This document shows positions 26,673 through 34,964 of a stretch of 64,000 nucleotides of DNA, piece by piece. How positions within the stretch are numbered: position 1 is the first letter of the stretch; each line of letters starts with the position of its first letter. The notes below the pieces were generated by a model. It had not been told where the DNA came from, made no database searches, and saw only the letters and a program-made list of their open reading frames with translations. Source of the stretch: Tamlana sp038148895 (lineage in GTDB: Bacteria; Bacteroidota; Bacteroidia; Flavobacteriales; Flavobacteriaceae). Made by a program: the position numbers and the translations under genes. The stretch is taken from NCBI GenBank assembly GCA_038148895.1, contig JBBVGQ010000008.1; one strand, written 5' to 3'.

Positions 26673-27296
26673 TTATTTAATCAGTTTATTTTTAAACTCT
26701 TTAAGTAATTCAATATTTTTCAATCCGGGTTCAATTTCAAATTTGCTATTTACATCCAAGGCATAGCAATATTTTGAAGCCTCACTGTTTTTAAATGCTT
26801 TGATTTTTTCAACCTCATCAATCCCGATACCACCACTTAAAAAAAATGGTTTATTTGATGGGTAATCCATTAAAACATCCCAATTGAATGTATAGCCATT
26901 TCCCCCAGGTAATTTCCCCTTGGTATCAAAAAGGAAATAATCAACCACATTTTCATAGGGTTTTAGTATCTCAAAATTGAATTCGTCTTTTATTGAAAAC
27001 ACTTTGATAATTTCTATGTTTTTGTTTTTTAAAGCATCACAAAATTCAGGCGATTCTTCACCATGAAGTTGAACGGCATTTAAATTATGTTTTTCAATTT
27101 TTTCTTGGATAAAGTCAAGACTAGCATTAACAAAAACTCCAACTTTTTTTATGAATTTTGAAATTTCAGGGATATTTTCCAACTCAAAATGTCTTGCAGA
27201 TTTTTCATAAAATATAAACCCAAGATAATCTGGTTGCAAAGCTGCAACTTGTTCAATATTATCTTGATATTTCATGCCGCAAACTTTCAGTTTCAT
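26673..27296 (-). CDS. trpF: Phosphoribosylanthranilate isomerase
   Basis: TrpF isomerises phosphoribosylanthranilate to CdRP. The 207-residue barrel begins with the family motif MKLKVCGMKYQDNIEQV, in which the Cys is the general base, and contains AVQLHGEESPEFCD and FFLSGGIGIDEVEKI. Start and trpC stop overlap by 4 bp, so the two are translationally coupled. Confidence 0.96.
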   Translation of the reverse strand: MKLKVCGMKYQDNIEQVAALQPDYLGFIFYEKSARHFELENIPEISKFIKKVGVFVNASLDFIQEKIEKHNLNAVQLHGEESPEFCDALKNKNIEIIKVFSIKDEFNFEILKPYENVVDYFLFDTKGKLPGGNGYTFNWDVLMDYPSNKPFFLSGGIGIDEVEKIKAFKNSEASKYCYALDVNSKFEIEPGLKNIELLKEFKNKLIK

Positions 27297-28078
27297 TTTT
27301 CTAAAGTCTTTATAAATTCTTTGGCATTTGCTCCGGGGTTATCCGTTTTCATAAAGTTTTCACCTATCAAAAACCCTTGATACCCAAAAGGTTGTAATTC
27401 TTTAATAGCATCGATGTTACTGATGCCACTTTCGGAAACTTTTACAAAATTATTTGGAATTAGAGTACTCAAAGACTTACTGGTTTCAAGGCTCACTTCA
27501 AAAGTTTTTAAGTTTCTATTATTCACCCCGAGCATATCCAAACTTGGCATGATGGATTTTTGCAACTCTTCTTCATTATGAACTTCTAAAAGCACATCTA
27601 AATTCAAACTTTTTGAAAATTCTGAAAATTGTTTGATTTCCTTTCTGGTTAAGATAGCAGCAATCAATAAAATGACATCAGCACCATGGGCTTTCGCTTC
27701 AAGAATTTGGTATTCGTCAATGATGAATTCTTTTCTCAACAAAGGCAAATTACAACTTGCTCTAGCGGTTAGTAAATCATCTAAAGAACCACCAAAGTAT
27801 TTGCCATCTGTTAAAACCGACATACCGCAAACACCCGCTTTTTCATAACCCGTAGCCACATCTTGAACATTTAAACCATTATTTATAACGGATTTTGAAG
27901 GTGACCTACGTTTATGTTCTGCAATTATTCCTGATTTGCTATTTCGCAATTTGTTGGAAAGGGAAACAGTTTGTCTTTCAAACAAAACAGAATGCTCCAG
28001 TTGAGAAACAGGAATTAAACTTTTCCTAAGCTCTACTTCTTTTCTTTTATCTAATGTTATTTTGTCTAGAATGTTCAT
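27293..28078 (-). CDS. trpC: Indole-3-glycerol phosphate synthase
   Basis: TrpC closes the indole ring of CdRP with loss of CO2. The 261-residue barrel shows IAEHKRRSPSKSVI (catalytic Lys), SVLTDGKYFGGS, LLRKEFIIDEYQI, LEVHNEEEL, GVNNRNLKTFEV and VSESGI, all typical. The start codon shares one base with the trpD stop, and the end overlaps trpF by 4 bp. Confidence 0.97.
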   Translation of the reverse strand: MNILDKITLDKRKEVELRKSLIPVSQLEHSVLFERQTVSLSNKLRNSKSGIIAEHKRRSPSKSVINNGLNVQDVATGYEKAGVCGMSVLTDGKYFGGSLDDLLTARASCNLPLLRKEFIIDEYQILEAKAHGADVILLIAAILTRKEIKQFSEFSKSLNLDVLLEVHNEEELQKSIMPSLDMLGVNNRNLKTFEVSLETSKSLSTLIPNNFVKVSESGISNIDAIKELQPFGYQGFLIGENFMKTDNPGANAKEFIKTLEK

Positions 28079-29070
28079 TACTTACTTAACTCAATCAATT
28101 TATCTAAACTTGTTTTTGCCTTTCCTGAAAAGAGTGACTCTTTCGCCATTTCAAAACCTTCTTTGTGTGAAATTTGGTTGCTGGTCGAAATGGCTAAACC
28201 TGCATTGGCGCATACCACGTTATTTTGTGCTTCAGTGCCTTTGCCTCTTATAATGTCTGCAAATGTTTTTGCGGCTTCTTCAATGCTATTGCCTCCAAAA
28301 ATGTCATTTTGATTGACTTTTGAAAGTCCTAAGTCTTCTGGTGAGAAAAGCTTTTCAGAATGATTGGAAACAATTTTTGCTTTTCCAGTCAATGAAATTT
28401 CATCATAACCATCCAAAGCATAAATAATATTATAGTTATTCTTTGTATTCTGAAGCAAAAAGCTGTAGAGTCTTAAAACTTCCAAATTAAAAACACCTAA
28501 AACATGGTTATTTGGAAACGATGGATTTACCAAGGGTCCTAACATGTTAAAAAAGGTTTTAACACCTAATTCGCGACGAATAGGAGCAACGTTTTTCATG
28601 GCAGGATGAAACAACGGCGCATGCAAAATGCAAATTCCAGCTTGGTCCATACAACGTTTTAAAAAGTCTTCATTGTTAGAAAATTTAACACCAAGTTTTT
28701 CCATAACATTTGATGAACCAGAGGTTGAAGACACACCATAATTACCATGCTTGGAAACGTTAACCCCAGCACCTGCCGTAATGAATGAGGATAGGGTGGA
28801 AATGTTGAAGGTGTTTTTACCATCGCCGCCCGTTCCAACAATGTCAATAGCATTATAATCGCTAAGGTTTATGGGAACGCAAAGTTCCAAAAGGGCGTCC
28901 CTAAATCCTTGAAGCTCTTCAATGGTAATACTTCGCATCATGAACACCGAAAGAAAACAAGCTATTTGACTAGAGTTATACATATCGTTAGATATGTTTA
29001 CAATAACTTGTTTAGCCTCTTCAGTTGAAAGGGTTTCGTGGTTTATGAGTCTGTTTAAAACGTCTTTCAT
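28078..29070 (-). CDS. trpD: Anthranilate phosphoribosyltransferase
   Basis: TrpD transfers phosphoribosyl from PRPP to anthranilate. The 330-residue product has the glycine-rich PRPP loop DIVGTGGDGKNTFNIST, the KHGNYGVSSTSGSSNVMEKLG anthranilate region written here in part, and LGPLVNPSFP. It follows trpG by 10 bp and is not fused to it. Confidence 0.97.
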   Translation of the reverse strand: MKDVLNRLINHETLSTEEAKQVIVNISNDMYNSSQIACFLSVFMMRSITIEELQGFRDALLELCVPINLSDYNAIDIVGTGGDGKNTFNISTLSSFITAGAGVNVSKHGNYGVSSTSGSSNVMEKLGVKFSNNEDFLKRCMDQAGICILHAPLFHPAMKNVAPIRRELGVKTFFNMLGPLVNPSFPNNHVLGVFNLEVLRLYSFLLQNTKNNYNIIYALDGYDEISLTGKAKIVSNHSEKLFSPEDLGLSKVNQNDIFGGNSIEEAAKTFADIIRGKGTEAQNNVVCANAGLAISTSNQISHKEGFEMAKESLFSGKAKTSLDKLIELSK

Positions 29071-29080
29071 TCTTTATTCA

Positions 29081-29647
29081 CTATTGGTTTACCCAGTTTT
29101 CTAGTATTTTTTTTCCGTCAGGCGTTAAAACCGATTCTGGATGATATTGCACACCTCTAACGTCATATTCTTTATGGCGAAGTGACATTACTTGTCCGTT
29201 TTCATCAAATGAAGTAGCCTCCAAGCTATCAGGTAAATTTGAATTTACCACCCAAGAATGGTATCGACCAACTTCAATACTTTTATTTAAACCTTCGAAA
29301 ATGGACTCGTCATTAACGCATATTTCAACTTTAGTGGCCACACCGTGATACACTTCATCCAAATTAATTAAAGAACCACCAAAAACTTCACCAATGGCCT
29401 GTTGCCCCAAACAAACACCTAAAATGCTTTTCGTTGGCGCATATTTTGCGATGATTGGTTTTAATAATCCGGCTTCATCAGGAATTCCAGGACCTGGAGA
29501 AAGCACGATTTTATCAAAAGGCTCTACGTCTTCTAAAACCAATTTATCATTTCTTACAACGGTAACATCACAATTTAAATCTTCCAGATAGTGCACCAAA
29601 TTATAGGTGAAACTGTCGTAATTATCTATTACTAATACTTTTTTCAT
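29081..29647 (-). CDS. trpG: Anthranilate synthase component II (glutamine amidotransferase)
   Basis: This 188-residue class I amidotransferase supplies ammonia to TrpE. The catalytic triad is visible: Cys79 in ILGVCLGQQAIGE, His169 and Glu171 in QYHPESVLTPDG. MKKVLVIDNYDSFTYNLVHY at the N-terminus is typical of TrpG/PabA; position directly after trpE (1 bp) supports TrpG, though such proteins can also serve PabB. Confidence 0.97.
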   Translation of the reverse strand: MKKVLVIDNYDSFTYNLVHYLEDLNCDVTVVRNDKLVLEDVEPFDKIVLSPGPGIPDEAGLLKPIIAKYAPTKSILGVCLGQQAIGEVFGGSLINLDEVYHGVATKVEICVNDESIFEGLNKSIEVGRYHSWVVNSNLPDSLEATSFDENGQVMSLRHKEYDVRGVQYHPESVLTPDGKKILENWVNQ

Positions 29648-29648
29648 C

Positions 29649-31055
29649 TTAAATATCTTCAGCTAAAGCAATAGCTTTGGTTAATGCTCCTAATTTATTG
29701 TAAACTTCTTGTAATTCGTTTTCTTGGTTTGATTTTGAAACCAATCCAGCACCAGCTTGCCAGTTCAATTTATAGTCCTTGCTTAAAAACGTTCGAATCA
29801 TGATGGCATGGTTAAAATTACCTTCAAAATCCATAAAACCAATGGCTCCACCATAATATCCTCGACTTGTTTTTTCATATTTTTCAATAAGTTGCATCGC
29901 CATATGTTTTGGCGCACCACTTAAGGTTCCGGCTGGGAATGTGTCCGCCACCACCTGCATAGTTGAGGTTGTATTGTGTTTTTGTCCCGTAACTTTACTC
30001 ACCAAATGGATGACATGCGAAAAGAACTGTACTTCTCTGTAAGTTTCAACTTTTACTTGGCTACCATGTCGGCTCAAATCGTTTCGTGCTAAATCTACCA
30101 GCATCACATGTTCGGCATTTTCTTTGTCGTCATTTCTCAACTTTTCCGCCAAGGCTTCATCTTTTTGCTCATCTCCTGTGCGTTTGAACGTACCTGCAAT
30201 TGGGTGAATTTCAGCTAAACCATTGGTTACAATAAGTTGCGCTTCGGGTGAACTTCCAAAAATTTTAAAATCACCATAATCAAAGTAAAACAAATAGGGA
30301 GAAGGATTAATGCTTCTTAACGCACGATAAACATTAAAATCATCTCCTGTAAATTCTTGAGAAAATCGTCTAGACAGCACCAATTGAAACACATCGCCAC
30401 GATGACAATGTTTTCTAGCCAATTCCACATGTTCCCTAAATTCATCATCGGTTAAATTAGAATTTATTTTTCCTTTTGAATTGAAATTGTAGGACGCAAA
30501 ATTTTGAACGTTAATGAGCTTGTCTATCTCATCAATGTTGTTTTCATGGTCTTCATAGCAATGGGCAAAGATATAAGCCTCATTTTTGAAATGATTTATG
30601 GCTATAATATTTTTGTAAACCGCATAATAAACATCTGGAATGACAACCGAATTATCTTTTTTACCAATTTCAATATCTTCAAAATACCTTACCGCATCGT
30701 AGGCTGTATAGCCAAAAATACCATTGTTGATGAACTTGAAGTTTTCTTCAGATTTCACCTTAAACCGTTTGGTGAAATTGTAAATCTCATTAACCACATT
30801 TACGTTTTTGGTAATGTTTAAGCTTGTAGAACTTCCATCCGGAAATGTTTGTGAAATTACCTCGTTTTCAACCTTTATTGAGGCAATGGGGTTAAAACAG
30901 ATATACGAAAAATTTTTGTGGTTTCTATGATAGTCACCACTTTCCAAAAGAATACTGTTTGGGTATTTATCGCGTATTTTGTAGTACACGGTAACCGGTG
31001 TAATGGTATCCGTTAAGATTCGTTTATTATGCGTATAAAGGCTGTAGGTCTTCAT
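29649..31055 (-). CDS. trpE: Anthranilate synthase component I
   Basis: TrpE converts chorismate and ammonia to anthranilate, the first committed step. The 468-residue product has the N-terminal LLES motif (residues 36-39) that forms part of the feedback site for tryptophan. The C-terminal chorismate-binding domain contains FQLVLSRRF, GTFKRTGDE, FPAGTLSGAPKHMAMQLI and YYGGAIGFMDFEGNFN. It is the first structural gene of the operon and is preceded by a leader with a Trp-rich peptide and an attenuator. Confidence 0.97.
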   Translation of the reverse strand: MKTYSLYTHNKRILTDTITPVTVYYKIRDKYPNSILLESGDYHRNHKNFSYICFNPIASIKVENEVISQTFPDGSSTSLNITKNVNVVNEIYNFTKRFKVKSEENFKFINNGIFGYTAYDAVRYFEDIEIGKKDNSVVIPDVYYAVYKNIIAINHFKNEAYIFAHCYEDHENNIDEIDKLINVQNFASYNFNSKGKINSNLTDDEFREHVELARKHCHRGDVFQLVLSRRFSQEFTGDDFNVYRALRSINPSPYLFYFDYGDFKIFGSSPEAQLIVTNGLAEIHPIAGTFKRTGDEQKDEALAEKLRNDDKENAEHVMLVDLARNDLSRHGSQVKVETYREVQFFSHVIHLVSKVTGQKHNTTSTMQVVADTFPAGTLSGAPKHMAMQLIEKYEKTSRGYYGGAIGFMDFEGNFNHAIMIRTFLSKDYKLNWQAGAGLVSKSNQENELQEVYNKLGALTKAIALAEDI

Positions 31056-31096
31056 AAATTTAATTTTTATTATTCTGAAAACGTCTCAGAACAAAG

Positions 31097-31128
31097 AAAA
31101 AGGCCTGTCGTGAATGACAAGCCTTTTT
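31097..31128 (-). terminator. Attenuator hairpin of the trp operon
   Basis: On the minus strand AAAAAGGCUUGUC and GACAGGCCUUUUU form a 13-bp stem with one G-U pair around the loop AUUCAC, ending in a U-rich run. It lies about 40 bp before the trpE start and 43 bp after the leader peptide stop, where an attenuator belongs. Confidence 0.88.
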
Positions 31129-31168
31129 TATATTTTTAGTTTTAAATATACTAGGGTTTACTTCACGA
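31108..31168 (-). promoter_or_regulatory. Candidate antiterminator pairing in the trp leader
   Basis: On the minus strand UCGUGAA (31168 to 31162), a few bases after the leader peptide stop, is perfectly complementary to UUCACGA (31114 to 31108), which covers most of the terminator loop and the first two bases of its 3' arm. A ribosome at the leader stop codon would cover the first segment and let the terminator form; a ribosome stalled at the Trp codons would leave it free to pair. Confidence 0.6.
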
Positions 31169-31171
31169 ATG

Positions 31172-31219
31172 TTAGTTCTGAAAGCACCACCACCAAGTAT
31201 TATTTAAAGTTGTATTCAT
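31172..31219 (-). CDS. trpL: trp leader peptide with three consecutive Trp codons
   Basis: A 15-codon open frame with ATG and TAA encodes MNTTLNNTWWWCFQN. The three adjacent TGG codons (31195 to 31187) are the sensor expected of ribosome-mediated attenuation: shortage of charged Trp-tRNA stalls the ribosome there. It begins about 15 nt after the predicted transcription start, follows an A-rich ribosome-binding region (AAAAGAAATAA) and precedes a matching antiterminator and terminator. Tryptophan is rare, so three in a row at this place is very unlikely by chance. Confidence 0.88.
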   Translation of the reverse strand: MNTTLNNTWWWCFQN

Positions 31220-31237
31220 TTATTTCTTTTGATGGAC

Positions 31238-31268
31238 CAAATATATAAATGAAATAATAATTACCCAA
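31238..31268 (-). promoter_or_regulatory. Promoter of the trp operon
   Basis: On the minus strand TTG (31268 to 31266), a spacer of exactly 20 nt, then TATATTTG (31245 to 31238) match the Bacteroidota sigma-factor consensus at both boxes. Transcription would start near 31232, just before the leader peptide. Confidence 0.8.
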
Positions 31269-31291
31269 AAGTTTGTTGATTTTTTTAAAAT

Positions 31292-31327
31292 AAAAGAGGC
31301 TGTCTTTTTTTTGGACAGCCTCTTTTT
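31292..31327 (-). terminator. Intrinsic terminator of the marR gene
   Basis: AAGAGGCTGTC and GACAGCCTCTT form a perfect stem of at least 11 bp with a short A/T-rich loop and a T run on the minus strand. It separates the MarR gene from the trp promoter. Confidence 0.9.
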
Positions 31328-31353
31328 GATCACTACTGGTTGCTCGAACCTTG

Positions 31354-31815
31354 TTAGTTTGCTATTAATCTTAATTTTTCTAATAATCTGATGAGCTCTA
31401 GTTTGTCATTTTCACTTAACATGTTAACAATATCTTGTTCTGCACTATCAACCAAAGCATCTATTTCATTTAAGAAATTAAGCCCTGCTTGGGTTATTGA
31501 AATATCAATTTTTCTTTTGTTCTTTTCATTCGTTTTTTTAGTGGCATAACCTTTTATAATGAGTTTGTCAACTAACCTTGTTGTATTACTCATTTTGGCA
31601 ATCATACGTTCTTGAATGATGCTTAGGGTAACAGGAACACCTTTTTGACCACGCAATATTCTGAGCACATTAAATTGCTGAATGGAAATGTCATAAGTTT
31701 TAAGAACGTCATTCAAAATACCAATTACTACACTATTGGTGTATAAAAGATTTACAACAACTTTTTTCGATAATGGTAGAGTAGGAGTTGTTTTTAATAT
31801 ATTTTCTATCTTCAT
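31354..31815 (-). CDS. MarR-family transcriptional regulator
   Basis: The 153-residue product has the winged-helix core of MarR proteins (QQFNVLRILRGQKGVPVTLS, MIAKMSNTTRLVDKLIIKGY, then a wing with RKIDISITQAGLNFL) and terminal helices for dimerisation. MarR proteins are usually ligand-responsive repressors of nearby or own genes. It is divergent from the lipoprotein thioredoxin gene (about 125 bp between starts), which is the natural candidate target. It is insulated from trp by its terminator. Confidence 0.9.
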   Translation of the reverse strand: MKIENILKTTPTLPLSKKVVVNLLYTNSVVIGILNDVLKTYDISIQQFNVLRILRGQKGVPVTLSIIQERMIAKMSNTTRLVDKLIIKGYATKKTNEKNKRKIDISITQAGLNFLNEIDALVDSAEQDIVNMLSENDKLELIRLLEKLRLIAN

Positions 31816-31940
31816 TCAACATTGTTGTATATACAAATGTACGGAAATATTTCATACAGGTTGGAATTATTCAAATGAAATATGTTTTAACATAAAAATT
31901 TGTTAAAAACAAACTAAAAACTTGAGGATTAAGTAATTTT

Positions 31941-32507
31941 ATGAATATGAAGATTAAACTATTTTCTATTGCGGCTGTCTTATTAATGTCAGGTTGTTTT
32001 AACAACAAAAAAAGTGAAACCGTTTCTGTTGAATCAGGTACAAAGGATTTGTCGAGCAATTTTTCAAAAAATATTGATTTGGAGGTTTATGATTTCAATG
32101 GTTTTGAAAAATTTTTGAATAAAAAGGACGATAAAGTTTACGTCATAAATTTTTGGGCGACTTGGTGTGCACCTTGCGTAAAGGAGTTACCGTATTTTGA
32201 AAGATTGAATGCTGAATTTAAAGATGATGGAATGGAAGTAATCCTTGTAAGTCTTGATTTTCCGCATTTGTATGAAAATAAGCTAAAGCCATTTATAAAG
32301 GAAAGGAATTTAAAGAGTAAAGTTGTGGCGTTGGATGACCCAGACATGAATACTTGGATTCCTAAAGTAAGTGAAAGTTGGACTGGCGCAATACCGGCCA
32401 CCATCATATATAGAAATGATCATCGTAAATTTTACGAACAATCCTTTGATTTTGAAGAGTTAAAAACAGAGTTAAACCAATTTTTAAATAAAAATATCTA
32501 TCCATGA
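31941..32507 (+). CDS. TlpA-like thioredoxin-fold lipoprotein
   Basis: The 188-residue product has a lipoprotein signal (LLMSGC, Cys19) and a thioredoxin domain with the active site WATWCAPC (Cys76 and Cys79), as in TlpA/ResA-type membrane-tethered thiol-disulfide reductases. It acts in the periplasm, for example in cytochrome maturation or oxidative protection; the substrate is not known. A second ATG at 31947 is an alternative start. Its end overlaps the next thioredoxin-fold gene by 4 bp, so the two are coupled. Confidence 0.9.
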   Translation: MNMKIKLFSIAAVLLMSGCFNNKKSETVSVESGTKDLSSNFSKNIDLEVYDFNGFEKFLNKKDDKVYVINFWATWCAPCVKELPYFERLNAEFKDDGMEVILVSLDFPHLYENKLKPFIKERNLKSKVVALDDPDMNTWIPKVSESWTGAIPATIIYRNDHRKFYEQSFDFEELKTELNQFLNKNIYP

Positions 32508-33112
32508 AAAAGTCAATCAAATTAGTTTCGGCCGTACTTGTTTTAATAGTAATGAGTGCTTTTACCATTACAAGTGATGGTTACAAAATAGGAGATATTG
32601 CAGAAGATTTTTCACTTGAAAATGTAAACGGTAAAATGGTATCTCTATCAGATTATAAAGATGCCAAAGGTTTTATTGTTACGTTTACGTGCAATACATG
32701 TCCGTTTGCCGTTGCTTATGAAGACAGAATTATAGCGCTAGACCAAAAATATGCCAGTAAAGGATATCCAGTTATAGCCATAATGCCTAATAATGTTAAG
32801 GTCAAGCCAGGCGATAATTTGGATGCCATGAAAGAGCGTGCTGAAAGCAAGGGCTTTACTTTTCCATATTTAATAGATGCCGATCAAAGCGTTTACCCAA
32901 AATATGGGGCTACTAAAACACCTCATTTGTTTGTATTGCAAAAGACTAAAAAAGGTAATGTGGTAAAGTATATAGGTGCAATTGATGACAATTATAAAGA
33001 TGCTTCGGCAGTTTCAACAAAATATGTTGAAGATGCGGTAGATGCCTTATTAGCTGGAAAAGAAGTTCCTGAAAAAGAAACAAAAGCCATTGGCTGTACC
33101 ATAAAGGTTTAG
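32504..33112 (+). CDS. Exported thioredoxin-fold (peroxiredoxin-like) protein
   Basis: The 202-residue product has a signal peptide (to about residue 23) and an AhpC/TSA-type thioredoxin fold (GDIAEDFSLENVNGKMVSLSDY) with a CxxC pair, Cys63 and Cys66 in TCNTCPFAV. This matches the family of periplasmic thioredoxin-like proteins with a CP motif, distinct from true one-Cys peroxiredoxins. It overlaps the upstream TlpA-like gene by 4 bp, so the pair may work in one redox relay. A strong hairpin terminator follows. Confidence 0.88.
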   Translation: MKKSIKLVSAVLVLIVMSAFTITSDGYKIGDIAEDFSLENVNGKMVSLSDYKDAKGFIVTFTCNTCPFAVAYEDRIIALDQKYASKGYPVIAIMPNNVKVKPGDNLDAMKERAESKGFTFPYLIDADQSVYPKYGATKTPHLFVLQKTKKGNVVKYIGAIDDNYKDASAVSTKYVEDAVDALLAGKEVPEKETKAIGCTIKV

Positions 33113-33129
33113 ATATAAAATATATCAAT

Positions 33130-33167
33130 AAAAAAGCTCCAAATAGGTTGTTTGGAGCTTTTTTTTA
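33130..33167. terminator. Bidirectional terminator between convergent genes
   Basis: AAAAAGCTCCAAA and TTTGGAGCTTTTT form a perfect 13-bp stem around TAGGTTG, with A and T runs on both sides. It serves both the thioredoxin gene pair and purA. Confidence 0.92.
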
Positions 33168-33187
33168 TTTTAAATCAAATCATTCTT

Positions 33188-34471
33188 TTAAACCAACTGT
33201 TGTCTAAAAATAGTTTGTTTTCTATCTGGTCCAACAGATACAATGGTTATAGGAATTTCCAATTCTTTTTCCAAAAAGTCAATGTATTCATTTAGTGCCT
33301 TTGGCAATTCTGAAGCATCGGACATTTCTGTTAAATCTTCGTTCCAACCACTGAATTCGGTGTAAATTGGCTCCACGTTTTCAGGCTCAATATTATAAGG
33401 CAAATGCGAAATTGTTTTACCTTTATATTTATACTGTGTGCAAACTTTTAAAGTTTTGAAACCAGAAAGCACATCGCCTTTCATCATCATCAATTGGGTA
33501 ACGCCGTTAACTCGACAAGCGTATTTTAATGCTACCAAGTCCAACCAACCGCAACGTCTTGGTCTACCTGTTGTAGCACCAAATTCGTTACCCACACGTC
33601 CCATCGTTTTACCATCTTCATCAAATAATTCAGTTGGGAAAGGGCCGGAACCAACACGGGTAGTGTAAGCTTTAAAAATGCCAAAAACATCACCAATTTG
33701 ATTTGGAGCAACACCTAAGCCTGTGCAGGCGCCTGCTGCAGTAGTGTTGCTAGATGTTACAAAAGGATAAGTTCCAAAGTCAATATCCAATAGAGAGCCT
33801 TGTGCACCTTCAGCCAGAATTGATTTTTCAGCTTTTTGCGCTTGGTAAATGTATTCTTCAGAATCAATAAAGGTTAACGATTTTAATACGTCAATGGCCT
33901 TGAAAAATTCTTCTTCAAGCTCTTTTAAATTGTACTCTATATCCACATTGTAGTAAGCAATCATAGACTCGTGCTTATCGGCAAGGTTTCTGTAGCGTTC
34001 TTTCCAATCGCTTAATTCCAAATCACCTACACGAATACCATTTCGGCCAGTTTTATCCATATAAGTTGGTCCAATTCCTTTTAAGGTTGAACCAATTTTA
34101 GCCTTTCCTTTTGAAGCTTCACTAGCTGCATCAAGCAATCTATGTGTTGGTAGAATGATATGTGCTTTACGTGAAATAAGTAGAGACTTTCTGTAATCTA
34201 TATTTTGCTCTTCAAGTTTGTCAAGTTCGCCTTTAAAAATTACGGGGTCTATTACTACGCCGTTGCCAACCAAATTGGTGGCATCATCATGAAAAATTCC
34301 CGATGGAATAGTATGCAAAACATGTTTTTTTCCATTGAAAACCAAAGTGTGTCCAGCATTTGGCCCGCCTTGAAAACGTGCTATAATGTTGTAGTTTGAT
34401 GTAAGTACGTCAACAATCTTACCTTTGCCTTCGTCTCCCCATTGTAATCCTAGTAGTAAGTCTACTGCCAT
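33188..34471 (-). CDS. purA: Adenylosuccinate synthase
   Basis: PurA makes adenylosuccinate from IMP, aspartate and GTP, the first step from IMP to AMP. The 427-residue product has the P-loop-like GLQWGDEGKGKIVD near the N-terminus and the conserved stretches GPNAGHT, EGAQGSLLDIDFGTYPFVTS and TTGRPRRCGWLDLVA. It lies 8 bp after the fur gene and 500 bp after relA/spoT on the same strand, suggesting one operon. ppGpp is a known inhibitor of PurA, so its synthesis together with the ppGpp enzyme is notable. Confidence 0.98.
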   Translation of the reverse strand: MAVDLLLGLQWGDEGKGKIVDVLTSNYNIIARFQGGPNAGHTLVFNGKKHVLHTIPSGIFHDDATNLVGNGVVIDPVIFKGELDKLEEQNIDYRKSLLISRKAHIILPTHRLLDAASEASKGKAKIGSTLKGIGPTYMDKTGRNGIRVGDLELSDWKERYRNLADKHESMIAYYNVDIEYNLKELEEEFFKAIDVLKSLTFIDSEEYIYQAQKAEKSILAEGAQGSLLDIDFGTYPFVTSSNTTAAGACTGLGVAPNQIGDVFGIFKAYTTRVGSGPFPTELFDEDGKTMGRVGNEFGATTGRPRRCGWLDLVALKYACRVNGVTQLMMMKGDVLSGFKTLKVCTQYKYKGKTISHLPYNIEPENVEPIYTEFSGWNEDLTEMSDASELPKALNEYIDFLEKELEIPITIVSVGPDRKQTIFRQQLV

Positions 34472-34479
34472 TGTAAAAA

Positions 34480-34938
34480 TTAGTTATTTGTGGTTGATTT
34501 TCTATTCCCGTAGAAATAGAGTGAGTGGTTATTGATTTCTATACCAAAAACTTCTTCTATTGTTTTTTTTATAGATTGAATTCTTGGGTCGCAAAACTCA
34601 ATGACTTCACCTGTGTCGGTAAGTATAACATGGTCGTGCTGCCTATCGAAATATGATTTTTCGTAATGTGCTTGGTTTTGCCCGAATTGATGTTTTCTTA
34701 CCAAACCGCATTCTAAAAGAAGTTCTATAGTGTTATAAAGCGTTGCGCGAGATACCCGATATTTTTTGTTCTTCATATTAAGATATAGGGATTCTATATC
34801 AAAATGCTCCTTATTGTTGTAGATTTCCTGAAGTATGGCGTATCGTTCGGGCGTTTTGCGGTGACCGTTGGCTTCCAAAAATGTAGTAAATACATTCTTT
34901 ACAATTTCTTGATTTTTATTCTCTGGTTTAGCCTCCAT
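34480..34938 (-). CDS. Fur-family metal-responsive regulator
   Basis: The 152-residue product has the Fur winged helix (RYAILQEIYNNKEHFDIESLY, YRVSRATLYNTIELLLECGL) and the metal-site histidines (H91, then H101 and H103 in DRQHDHVILTDTGEVIEF). It lacks the CxxC pairs that hold the structural zinc in many Fur and PerR proteins; only single Cys residues are present. The target (Fe, Zn or peroxide) is therefore not clear. It is placed between relA/spoT (26 bp) and purA (8 bp). Confidence 0.9.
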   Translation of the reverse strand: MEAKPENKNQEIVKNVFTTFLEANGHRKTPERYAILQEIYNNKEHFDIESLYLNMKNKKYRVSRATLYNTIELLLECGLVRKHQFGQNQAHYEKSYFDRQHDHVILTDTGEVIEFCDPRIQSIKKTIEEVFGIEINNHSLYFYGNRKSTTNN

Positions 34939-34964
34939 AATTTCGACGCAAATTTACACTTTTT

